In this document: in pieces, positions 8,274 to 16,255 of the stretch
Layout of the letters: each line of letters opens with the position of its first letter
Position numbering within the stretch: the first letter of the stretch is position 1
From: Anoxynatronum buryatiense
Lineage (GTDB): Bacteria; Bacillota; Clostridia; Peptostreptococcales; Tindalliaceae
Length of the DNA stretch: 64,000 nt
NCBI RefSeq assembly: GCF_900182905.1
Contig: NZ_FXUF01000013.1
Coordinates: forward strand, 1 to 64,000
Reading direction: 5' to 3'
Notes under the pieces: model-generated
Databases searched by the model: none
Told to the model about the DNA's origin: nothing
Seen by the model: only the letters and a program-made list of their open reading frames with translations
Made by a program: the position numbers and the translations under genes

Positions 8274-11200
8274 TCTCCCAACAAGAAATTGGCCACCAAG
8301 GTAGTGTCTTGTCCGTTCATTTGATAACCGTAAGAGGCAGCTGTGCTGACTACCACACCCTCACGCGTCCAGTTGTGAAATGTGTATCCTTCGTTGGCCA
8401 CTGCGGTCACCGGCACTTCATCAGAGCCCCCGAAATAGTTGCTTGTGACCCCACCCTCAAGGGTAACGGTACCGCCGTTGGTGGGAGAAGCTTCCAGGGT
8501 CAATTGGTATAATTGGGTAAAACTGGCCCACAAGGTAGTGTCTTCCCCCGGCATAGTATAGTCCAGGACCGCCTCTGCGCTAACAAACGGCCCGTTGATT
8601 CCTCCCCATGACCAGCCAGCGAATTCGTAGCCCACACTGGGCTGGGCGGTGACCGTGACAGTGAAGCCTTGTAAAAATACACCGCTGCTGGTTCCCGCAG
8701 AGGTGGTGGCCGTGCCAACGGCTCCGCTATCCGGGAAAACTTCCAGGGTTAAAGTATACCCTTCCGAGACTGGGATACTGAATTCATCACTCACCACAGA
8801 TGCACTGGAGCCTTCCAATGTAAAGCTTAACTGTGCGTTTAGAATAGTTGATTCAGTCCCGTTGGTGGCCGTCAAATCAGGAAAATAGGCGTTTCCTGCA
8901 TTGGCGGCTCTTGTGGTCGTTCCTCCCAGTGTCCAATCCCCTCCACCAAATTTTTCCACCGACACTTCTGCCCCAACAGAGGGGCCTTGGAAGCATTCGT
9001 TGTTGTACGCATCTTTAAGCTTGACCATGGGCGGAGTGGCGAAATGACCCCCATTAGCGGTTGGCCCCACGGGTTGGATGTCAATCTCTATAATCGTTGC
9101 CAAACCCGGGGTAATGGTTTGATAGGTGTCGGTTACAGCATAATTTTCAGCTCCAATGGATACGTGGTGGCTTCCTGGTTCCTGCAGACCCAGAATTTTC
9201 GAGGTGTCAAGAACCATCTTGCCAGCCTCCAGCGTTACCCCTTCTTGACCAAATACCTGGGTGTTTGTTTTGATGATGATGCTGTTAACCGCTGCCCTCC
9301 ATGCTGGATCATCCACAAAGGTGATTTCAATGGTATTGCCGGCATAGTTGTCTGTGGTATCTGGTGTTAGTATGGGTGCAGACTGACTGCCAAAGGCTGG
9401 AACAGTGAAATCCTCACTGAAAATAGTGAAGCTTGGTAGTCCTGTAAAGGTATAGCTTATTTGAGCGTCGGTGATTACTTCAGCACCGGAGGGGTTTGAG
9501 GCAGTTAAATCTGTAAAGGTGGCGACACCGTTCACCGCTGTTACTGTACTGGTGCCTCCCAGTGTCCAGGAATCTCCGACAGCTCTCTGCAAAGTGATGG
9601 ACGCACTGCTGGAAGGGCCATCGGCGCATGCATTGCCATAAGTGTCATAGAGAGTTAATACAGGCTGTTGTTCCAGTTGCCCTCCGCTCACAGAAGGTCC
9701 CAGGGGCTGGGTGGTAAATTCAGCGCTTGCCTGTGGCCCGGCAGTAACACTTTGGCTCACCACTGCATTGTTATAACCTGAAGCCTCTACCGTTATCGTA
9801 TAGGTGCCCGGTGTCTGCAGCTGGGTAATGTTTCCGGTTAAGAGTGTCAGAATCCCTGCTCCGATATTGTATTGTCCCGGTGCTGAGGGTGTTAAGGTGT
9901 CATTGCCCACCTTGACTGCCGAAATGGCGTTGATCCAATCTGCCCAATCTCCCGCTGAGAGAGTGATGGTAATATTGTTCCCCGCGTAATTGTCGGTGGT
10001 ATCTGCTGTCAGGGTGGGGGCCGCCAAGCCAGTTGCCCCTGGGATGGCAAAGCTTTCGCTATAGAAATACTTATTGGGGCTGCCAATCACCTCATACATG
10101 AGCTGGGCATCTGTGATGGCCAGTCCTGATGGGTTGGTGACGGTGAGGTCTGCGAAAGAAACCACACCATTGACGGCGCTGACCGTGGTTGTGCCTCCCA
10201 GTGTCCAGTTGCTGCCTGTTTTCTTTTCCAGTGTGATTTCTCTGTTGCTGGATGGCCCGTCGGTGCAGGGGTTGTTGTATTTGTCATAAAGGGTCACAAC
10301 TGGCTGTGTAGCCAACAGCCCCCCATTTTCCACTGGTCCCACCGGTTGTGTGGAAAATGCTGCCCGGTCAAAGAATGTGGCAGTGATGTCCTGCATCACC
10401 ACAGCATCGGCATACCCGGTGCTTTTTACCCTTATTTCTTTACTGCCGGGGCTTAGGAAGGCATTTATTTTGCTTCCGTACAGTGAGATCTGCCCGTCCA
10501 CCGCAGCATCCCCTGTGTTGAGGTAATATTGAATGTTGTCAGGCTGAAGAGAAAGAACCTCTCCCTCCACCGAAATCTCTGTAATGGCATTGGCCCATGC
10601 CTGTCCGTCGCTGAAAGTGATCATAAGGGTTTGTCCGGCATAGTTTTCCGTGGTGTCTGCGATCAAGTCAGGTGGCATAATTAGGTTAGCTGATCGGCTG
10701 ACAATAATGGTGTATATTTTTGTGTTGATGCCGTTTTCTGCTGTTACCTGCAATGTCATTTCAGTGTCGGTTCCAGGTATCCCCAAAGCCACAGACAATG
10801 GGGTGCCGCTTCCCATAGGGGTGCCGTTGAGTGTCATGGAAGCGCCTGCATGTGAGGGAGAAGCTATGATGTCCACAGCACCGACATCGTCGGCCACTTC
10901 CACCGTATAGCTTAAGGTGTTTGCTGCAAAGGCAGGTGATAAGCTCTGGCCAACCACGGATAATGAGTTTAGATTGGCATTGTCAGATAGATTTTCCCAT
11001 CTGTGATAGGGGGTGGTCACATCTTCCTGTATGGTCCAGATGGTGTTAAAATTCCATTCTGGGAAGCTGGCTTGCTTTTTCATGTTCTCCAATGTCAGAC
11101 CATTGGCCCCACTGCCTTGGTTCACAACTGCGATTCCCGCATTGTAGTGGTTGTGGTGTATGGTGCCTGATCCTCCCGGTGCAGATGTGTCATGTTTTCC

Positions 11201-13978
11201 AAGGAAGGCGCCAATGGTTGAGCTGCTGCCTGAAATGGCAACATCAGCATAATTGTACCCGGTATCAGATGGCGAACCTCCTAATAGATGGGCTGCATTG
11301 TTTTGAATCTGACCCACAAATCCGCCTGCAACGGTACCTGTGTAGGCAACACTGCCTATTGCGTAACTGTTGGTAATGGTTCCGATGTTTCTGCCTGCAA
11401 ATCCGCCCACATAGGTTCTGCCGGAAACAGTGCTGATGGCATAGCACTGGTCTGCTGTGGCGAAATAGTTTAGACCCACAAAACCACCGGTATCCTGAGC
11501 ATAATCTCCGGTAATGGCCACATTTCCATCGGCAAAACAGCCCGTGATGGTTCCATGATTCATATAGCCGACAAAGCCGCCTATCTCTTTGATGCCTGTA
11601 ACAATTCCATGAGCGCTGCTGCCGGTGATGGTATTGTTACCCGAATTGCCAATAAAACCGCCTACTTTGTGGGTAATTGTGGAACTGGATGTTTCTCCTA
11701 TAACCCGTACATCGGCGCTACTGCTAGATATGATGCTTTGATGGGCATAACCGATCAAGCCCCCTACTGAATGAAGGCCTTTTACCTTAGTGCTGTTTTC
11801 AACAACGCAATTGGTAATATTTGTTTCAATTGCCTCTCCAACCAGTGCGCCGACTGATCCGGTGTTGGGCACATCAATGTCCACACCTTTGAGTCCAATA
11901 TTACTTAAACCAGCCTCCTTCGTATGGCTAAATAAACCAGAACCTGATTTGTATGTTTGGCTGTTGTCTGCAATTTTCATGTTTTCGATATAGTAGTCAT
12001 TTCCGTTATAATTCGCCATAAAAGGCTCACCCTCAGTAACCAGGGTTTGGTCGTAAACACCGATGGGTTGCCAGTCTATGTTGTTTAAGTCGATGTCTGA
12101 AGTCTGTTGGAAATATAATCCTGAAACTGCGACATAGTAGCGAACTTTGTCCAGATCAGCCGCCGTGGCCACCCGGAAAGGATCTGCCGCCGTACCGCTG
12201 CCGGAAAGGCCTACTGCCACTGGCTGGGAGATAACAGCTGTCTGGTAGCCTGTGGCTTCCACGGTCACAGTAAAGGAACTCACTGCTTGCATGGCAGGGA
12301 TGGACGACGTATTCAGCCTTAGTTTTCCGGCTGTCAGTTCATACTGCGTTCCGGCGGTTAAGGCACCACCATCCACTTTTACCGCTGTTACCGCATTTCG
12401 CCAGACACTATTGTCTGTAAAAAGAATGTCCAGATTGGTTTTAACGAAATTACCTATGGTGTCAGCCGACAGCACAGGTGGTATGTCAGCTCCGCCAACG
12501 GGAATGTTTTCGTAGGTAACAGCAACCGTCGTGTTGGCACCCATGGTGAAGGTGTGCCGGTTTACCGGTGCTGCCAGTAAGTCTGCCTTCCGGTTGACTC
12601 CGTTAACGGAAAAGGTGGCCACTTGCTTCCCTGAGGGAGGTGTGACGGTCACTGTTACGGAAGTATTGGCAGCCAGAGACCCTGCCGCTGGATTTGAGGC
12701 AATGCCTTCCCCACTAAGTGCCAGGGTATAGGTGACCTGGGGTGGCGGGTCGGGGGTTGTTGATCCACCTGTTCCACCTCCACCACCGCCTCCGCCTCCT
12801 GTAGCAGTCGGACTGGAAGATGTTGAGGCTGGTTTGTCGTTGTCTTTCATCACCGTCACTGATTCGCCAATGGTAGCTTCCCCATTCTTTTCCTCAATGG
12901 TACCCATTCCTTCCACTTTGGTGCTGTCATTTTCGGTGCTCAACAGACCAACGATCGTGTTTTCCGACAAGTCAAGAAGGAACTCTTTTCCAGATTCTGT
13001 GACCAGTAGTTCGTCCACCCGTGTGTCTCCCTGGGTTTTGATGGTCACCTCTGATGCTTCCACTGTCACCCGGCTGAAATTTCCTACCAGGATAATCAAT
13101 TCACCAGGCTCAGTGGTGGCAATGATTATTTCCAATCCCTCCACGTTGGTGGCTACAATACGGGTGCCTCCCTCAGGGGTGTTTCGGACAATGATGTTCC
13201 CGTACTCCCCTCCATTTATAAAAATGCTCTCAGTACCGCCGCCTTCAATGAAGGTGTCCCCATCAACAGTTATGTTGTTTAGCGTAACGTCGCCCACTCC
13301 AACGCTTTCAGCTATGAGAAGGGTTCCGGTAATGTGCTGGTTCTGCAGTACAACATCTTCTGAAGAAATCACCACGTTCCCGTTAGTGGTGCTGGTGCCT
13401 TCTGATGGCCCGTAGATTCCCGGGGCATCAAAGACAATGGTTTCTGTGACATCAAGACTTAACGGTAAAAAATAGGCTGTACGGCTGGTTCCATCCCAGT
13501 TATACGCTACTCCCAAGGCCGATGCAAGGCGGGACAATGGTACCATGACACGGCCTGGTGGTACGATTTCTACCTCCGTGTCCATCTCCATGAAACCTTG
13601 CCCGTTTTTCATAAGCTGACGGCTGCCGATACGTAGGATCAATGTATCAGTCCCGTTTTCCACCACAACAGACCGGGTATCTGCCTCCCAGACCACCGAT
13701 GCTCCCAGTGCCTGTGCCGCATACCTGACAGGTACCATGACCCGGTTGTCTTTCAGATAGGGCGCTGTGTCTGCCAGGTGCCATTCCCCGTCCAGGGCGT
13801 ATCCTGGTTTGTCAATGGTAAAAGCCACCGCTCCCGGTGGAAAATCCTTTTCGGACGTGGTTTCCAGTGCCCATGTGGGTACGGTGGAGCCCACCAGCAA
13901 CAGCAGTGCCATGAGAATTGCCAGATAACAGTTGTGATGGTGTTTGAAAGCCTTATGTTTATGCCTCATATTCATCAT
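8270..13978 (-). CDS. Giant secreted multidomain surface protein (Cu-amine-oxidase-N, GLUG, Shr-like HID and InlB-type repeats)
   Basis: This 1902-residue protein has a signal peptide (hydrophobic core LAILMALLLLVGS, cleavage after about TWA). In order it carries: a copper-amine-oxidase-like N-terminal domain (residues 46-172, with VMVPVRYAAQALGA and VMVPLSRLASALGV); a repetitive beta-rich region (180-370); a Ser/Gly linker with nine glycines; an InlB-like repeat; a Shr-like hemoglobin-interacting (HID) domain; a long stretch of GLUG motifs (GGFVGYMNHGTITGC, GGFAGRNIGTITNSY); a cadherin-like beta sandwich; three more HID domains alternating with beta-sandwich units; and two InlB-type repeats. 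There is no LPXTG motif or SLH domain, so anchoring is unclear, perhaps because the end was lost to the frameshift after 8273. The ATG at 13978 follows AGGAGGAGGG. A surface adhesin or ligand-binding role is inferred. Confidence 0.85.
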   Translation of the reverse strand: MMNMRHKHKAFKHHHNCYLAILMALLLLVGSTVPTWALETTSEKDFPPGAVAFTIDKPGYALDGEWHLADTAPYLKDNRVMVPVRYAAQALGASVVWEADTRSVVVENGTDTLILRIGSRQLMKNGQGFMEMDTEVEIVPPGRVMVPLSRLASALGVAYNWDGTSRTAYFLPLSLDVTETIVFDAPGIYGPSEGTSTTNGNVVISSEDVVLQNQHITGTLLIAESVGVGDVTLNNITVDGDTFIEGGGTESIFINGGEYGNIIVRNTPEGGTRIVATNVEGLEIIIATTEPGELIILVGNFSRVTVEASEVTIKTQGDTRVDELLVTESGKEFLLDLSENTIVGLLSTENDSTKVEGMGTIEEKNGEATIGESVTVMKDNDKPASTSSSPTATGGGGGGGGGTGGSTTPDPPPQVTYTLALSGEGIASNPAAGSLAANTSVTVTVTPPSGKQVATFSVNGVNRKADLLAAPVNRHTFTMGANTTVAVTYENIPVGGADIPPVLSADTIGNFVKTNLDILFTDNSVWRNAVTAVKVDGGALTAGTQYELTAGKLRLNTSSIPAMQAVSSFTVTVEATGYQTAVISQPVAVGLSGSGTAADPFRVATAADLDKVRYYVAVSGLYFQQTSDIDLNNIDWQPIGVYDQTLVTEGEPFMANYNGNDYYIENMKIADNSQTYKSGSGLFSHTKEAGLSNIGLKGVDIDVPNTGSVGALVGEAIETNITNCVVENSTKVKGLHSVGGLIGYAHQSIISSSSADVRVIGETSSSTITHKVGGFIGNSGNNTITGSSAHGIVTGIKEIGGFVGYMNHGTITGCFADGNVAITGDYAQDTGGFVGLNYFATADQCYAISTVSGRTYVGGFAGRNIGTITNSYAIGSVAYTGTVAGGFVGQIQNNAAHLLGGSPSDTGYNYADVAISGSSSTIGAFLGKHDTSAPGGSGTIHHNHYNAGIAVVNQGSGANGLTLENMKKQASFPEWNFNTIWTIQEDVTTPYHRWENLSDNANLNSLSVVGQSLSPAFAANTLSYTVEVADDVGAVDIIASPSHAGASMTLNGTPMGSGTPLSVALGIPGTDTEMTLQVTAENGINTKIYTIIVSRSANLIMPPDLIADTTENYAGQTLMITFSDGQAWANAITEISVEGEVLSLQPDNIQYYLNTGDAAVDGQISLYGSKINAFLSPGSKEIRVKSTGYADAVVMQDITATFFDRAAFSTQPVGPVENGGLLATQPVVTLYDKYNNPCTDGPSSNREITLEKKTGSNWTLGGTTTVSAVNGVVSFADLTVTNPSGLAITDAQLMYEVIGSPNKYFYSESFAIPGATGLAAPTLTADTTDNYAGNNITITLSAGDWADWINAISAVKVGNDTLTPSAPGQYNIGAGILTLLTGNITQLQTPGTYTITVEASGYNNAVVSQSVTAGPQASAEFTTQPLGPSVSGGQLEQQPVLTLYDTYGNACADGPSSSASITLQRAVGDSWTLGGTSTVTAVNGVATFTDLTASNPSGAEVITDAQISYTFTGLPSFTIFSEDFTVPAFGSQSAPILTPDTTDNYAGNTIEITFVDDPAWRAAVNSIIIKTNTQVFGQEGVTLEAGKMVLDTSKILGLQEPGSHHVSIGAENYAVTDTYQTITPGLATIIEIDIQPVGPTANGGHFATPPMVKLKDAYNNECFQGPSVGAEVSVEKFGGGDWTLGGTTTRAANAGNAYFPDLTATNGTESTILNAQLSFTLEGSSASVVSDEFSIPVSEGYTLTLEVFPDSGAVGTATTSAGTSSGVFLQGFTVTVTAQPSVGYEFAGWSWGGINGPFVSAEAVLDYTMPGEDTTLWASFTQLYQLTLEASPTNGGTVTLEGGVTSNYFGGSDEVPVTAVANEGYTFHNWTREGVVVSTAASYGYQMNGQDTTLVANFLLGD

Positions 13979-14182
13979 TTCCCTCCTCCTGAGATTTCTT
14001 TTTCAAATCTTGAACATACCATGATGAGCTTGCCTTTCCATTGGTGCACACTCCCACATATGAGCCTATCACGTTGTCCTAAAGCCATAACAGGCCGCCT
14101 GTCCAAAAATAGACGCTTTTCGCAGGACATATGTCCACGTTTTCTACTTACCAGGCAGGCACCGGATATTTGCATAAAAAAA
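13979..14182. other. 5' region of the giant surface-protein gene
   Basis: This short region lies between the terminator of the signalling operon and the giant gene and must hold its promoter. I see a plausible ribosome binding site but no clear promoter and no known riboswitch consensus. Confidence 0.4.
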
Positions 14183-14201
14183 AAGGGGGTTCGTCCCCCT
14201 T
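14183..14201 (-). terminator. Intrinsic terminator of the signalling operon
   Basis: On the minus strand AAGGGGG and CCCCCTT pair around a five-base loop and are followed by a run of nine T residues, just 20 bases after the response-regulator stop codon. It separates the sensor operon from the giant surface-protein gene. Confidence 0.92.
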
Positions 14202-14220
14202 GTTTCATGACTGCCACTGG

Positions 14221-14835
14221 TTAATCATCTGGCAGGATATATCCATTTGACACGGCATAAACAGCAAATTTCATGATGCTGTCATAGCCGGTTTTGTTAA
14301 GAATGTTGGTGATAACGGCTTTTACTGAACCCTCTGACATGATCAGTTCTTTGGCTATTTCTTTTCTGCTTTTTGCTTTGCAGACCAGTTTCAACACATT
14401 GATTTCCGTTTTGGTAAATGTCAGATTGCCTGGCAGCACTGAAGGTGATTTGCCGGGAAAGGTACCATAGCCCTCCATGGTGCTGCGGATGGTCGTGAGA
14501 AGGGTTTCGCTGTGTACGTTTTTATAGAGAAAACTGTCCACCCCGGCTTTTCGGGCTGAGTCAAGGTACGTGATTTCCGGCATTCCAGTCATGATGATGA
14601 CCTTGATCTCCGGAAAGACAGTTCGAAGCTTATCTGCTGCAACAATGCCGTTCTCGTTGTGTTCTGTCCTGACGTCCATCAACACCAGGTCAGGAGAACT
14701 TGTCCTGCAGGCTTCCATTGCTTTTCCAGCACTTCCGATACCGGCCACCACTTTCATGTCTGGCTGGGCATCAATGAGGCTGGTCAGCGAATCTCTCACA
14801 ATCACCTGGTCTTCCACAATGAGTACTTTGATCAT
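14221..14835 (-). CDS. LuxR/NarL-type response regulator
   Basis: This protein of about 204 residues has a receiver domain (MIKVLIVEDQVIVRDSL; phospho-acceptor Asp in PDLVLMDVRTEH; Thr/Lys switch residues in IIMTG and FLYKNVH). A C-terminal LuxR helix-turn-helix follows (TKTEINVLKLVCKAKSRKEIA... SEGSVKAVITNIL). The start at 14835 has GGGAGA at the right distance; the frame stays open upstream. Its first 65 bases overlap the 3' end of the kinase gene, so the two are translationally coupled. The cognate kinase is the adjacent gene. The giant surface-protein gene, next downstream after a terminator, is the most obvious target by position. Confidence 0.9.
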   Translation of the reverse strand: MIKVLIVEDQVIVRDSLTSLIDAQPDMKVVAGIGSAGKAMEACRTSSPDLVLMDVRTEHNENGIVAADKLRTVFPEIKVIIMTGMPEITYLDSARKAGVDSFLYKNVHSETLLTTIRSTMEGYGTFPGKSPSVLPGNLTFTKTEINVLKLVCKAKSRKEIAKELIMSEGSVKAVITNILNKTGYDSIMKFAVYAVSNGYILPDD

Positions 14836-16255
14836 ACACATTCTCCCTTCCTGTGGTTGGCACATGGGCGCAGATGGTGAAACCCGGATTGGTGTTATAT
14901 ATGAATTTGCCCGAGAGGGACTCAATCTGCCTGCGCATACCAGCCAGCCCTCCCCCTTCTCTTATGGGTTCCCGGGGCGGTGTTCCGTCATTGCGTACTT
15001 TTAATGTGAAATGGTTCCCATGATCTTCCAGGGCGACATACACATTGTCCGCGGCGCCGTGGCGCACTGCGTTGGTGGCACTCTCCCGTATGACTTGAAG
15101 AATAGTAAAGGCCGCTTCCGTATCAGGAGGCAGGGTTCCTTCCAGATGAACCTGGGTGCCGATGGTTGCGTAGGACTGGGTTATGGACATCAGCAAGTGC
15201 TCAGGTGATTTTTCCGTTGGGCTTACCACGTCTTGTGTCAGGTCTTCCACCAGCGATTTGATGTGTTTGAGGCCGTCTTCCCAGTCCACGTCCTTGTCCA
15301 GCAGCCGGTTCAGTATCGTAAGGCGCTGACCCAGAATATCATGTACCCTGGTTTTAAGCTCCACAATTTCTCTCTCTTTCACCAACTGTTCCACCTGCTC
15401 CAAGGAGTTCATCAGCTTCCCTTCAGTCTGCTTCAGCCTATGGTAGTTGGCTTCCAGCTCTCTGTTCATCAGGTCTTCACTGGTGATGTCGAAGGCAAGC
15501 AGTTGCCAGTACTGTTTTCTGCTTACTTCGATCATTTGCAGGGATAACAGCCACGCCCTGTCATCTTTCAGCCGGATCAGTACTTTGTCCCTGTCCAGTT
15601 TTTGCACCCTAACATGCCCGGTGCTTTCATTATTAACCAATGTTTCCCACATTTCTACAATATCCAGTTCCGGATTGATGTCAAGGGACATGAACAGGTT
15701 TTTCATGGAAGGGTTTAAGATTAACGTGCTCCCACGGGCATTGGCATAGAGTATGCCTCCGGGATAAGCATTCACTGCTTCTTTGACAGACAGCTTGGTC
15801 ACATGATTTTTGATGATGCCCCATTCTGCATCCAACATCACCGCACTACGCAGCAGTATGTAGAGGTTTATTCCAAGGAATAGTGTGTGGGTGTAGTCCG
15901 TATAAAAACCCGGCAGCAGTGTGGCTGTCAGCAGAGCGCAGAGCATCGGCTCACTCTTATGCTCCGCCACCTGAATCCAAAATCCCAGAATGACCAAGGG
16001 AATGGCCAGGTACCGGCACTGGTAAAAATACCCCGCAGGATAATTGCGATGATACATGGTAATGGTTAGTTGCAAAATTGATGATAGTAAGTAAATCCAC
16101 AGGAATACTTCGAAGGCCCCGATCAGTTTTGATGCCTTATGTGTTCTCTGGTAATGCATGAAATGAAGCCGTATGGCTTGGATCACAAATGCCAGTATCA
16201 GGAGAACTGAAAAATAGATCCGGGTCACTGGTGCCAGCCGGTATAGTTCAATCAT
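14771..16255 (-). CDS. Membrane histidine kinase, HisKA_3/NarX-like catalytic core
   Basis: This 494-residue protein has about six transmembrane segments in residues 1-150, then a PAS-like region (about 160-270) and a coiled coil. The dimerisation/phospho-acceptor helix contains VHDILGQRLTIL (His in the HDxLGQ context of HisKA_3). The ATP-binding domain carries an N box ESATNAVRHG, and IREGGGLAGMRRQIESLSG serves as the G box. This class pairs with LuxR-type regulators, which matches the next gene. Its start overlaps the upstream sensor gene by eight bases. The tail after TTGREN reads across the response-regulator start and looks non-conserved. The stimulus is unknown. Confidence 0.88.
   Translation of the reverse strand: MIELYRLAPVTRIYFSVLLILAFVIQAIRLHFMHYQRTHKASKLIGAFEVFLWIYLLSSILQLTITMYHRNYPAGYFYQCRYLAIPLVILGFWIQVAEHKSEPMLCALLTATLLPGFYTDYTHTLFLGINLYILLRSAVMLDAEWGIIKNHVTKLSVKEAVNAYPGGILYANARGSTLILNPSMKNLFMSLDINPELDIVEMWETLVNNESTGHVRVQKLDRDKVLIRLKDDRAWLLSLQMIEVSRKQYWQLLAFDITSEDLMNRELEANYHRLKQTEGKLMNSLEQVEQLVKEREIVELKTRVHDILGQRLTILNRLLDKDVDWEDGLKHIKSLVEDLTQDVVSPTEKSPEHLLMSITQSYATIGTQVHLEGTLPPDTEAAFTILQVIRESATNAVRHGAADNVYVALEDHGNHFTLKVRNDGTPPREPIREGGGLAGMRRQIESLSGKFIYNTNPGFTICAHVPTTGRENVYDQSTHCGRPGDCERFADQPH

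Noticed and set aside
12732-13415. Plus-strand frame with a polyproline run
   Set aside because: It is the antisense of the giant surface-protein gene; the prolines are the complement of its nine-glycine linker.
13975-14217. Minus-strand 80-codon frame before the giant gene
   Set aside because: It spans the intrinsic terminator of the response-regulator gene and the leader of the giant gene and has no family-like features.
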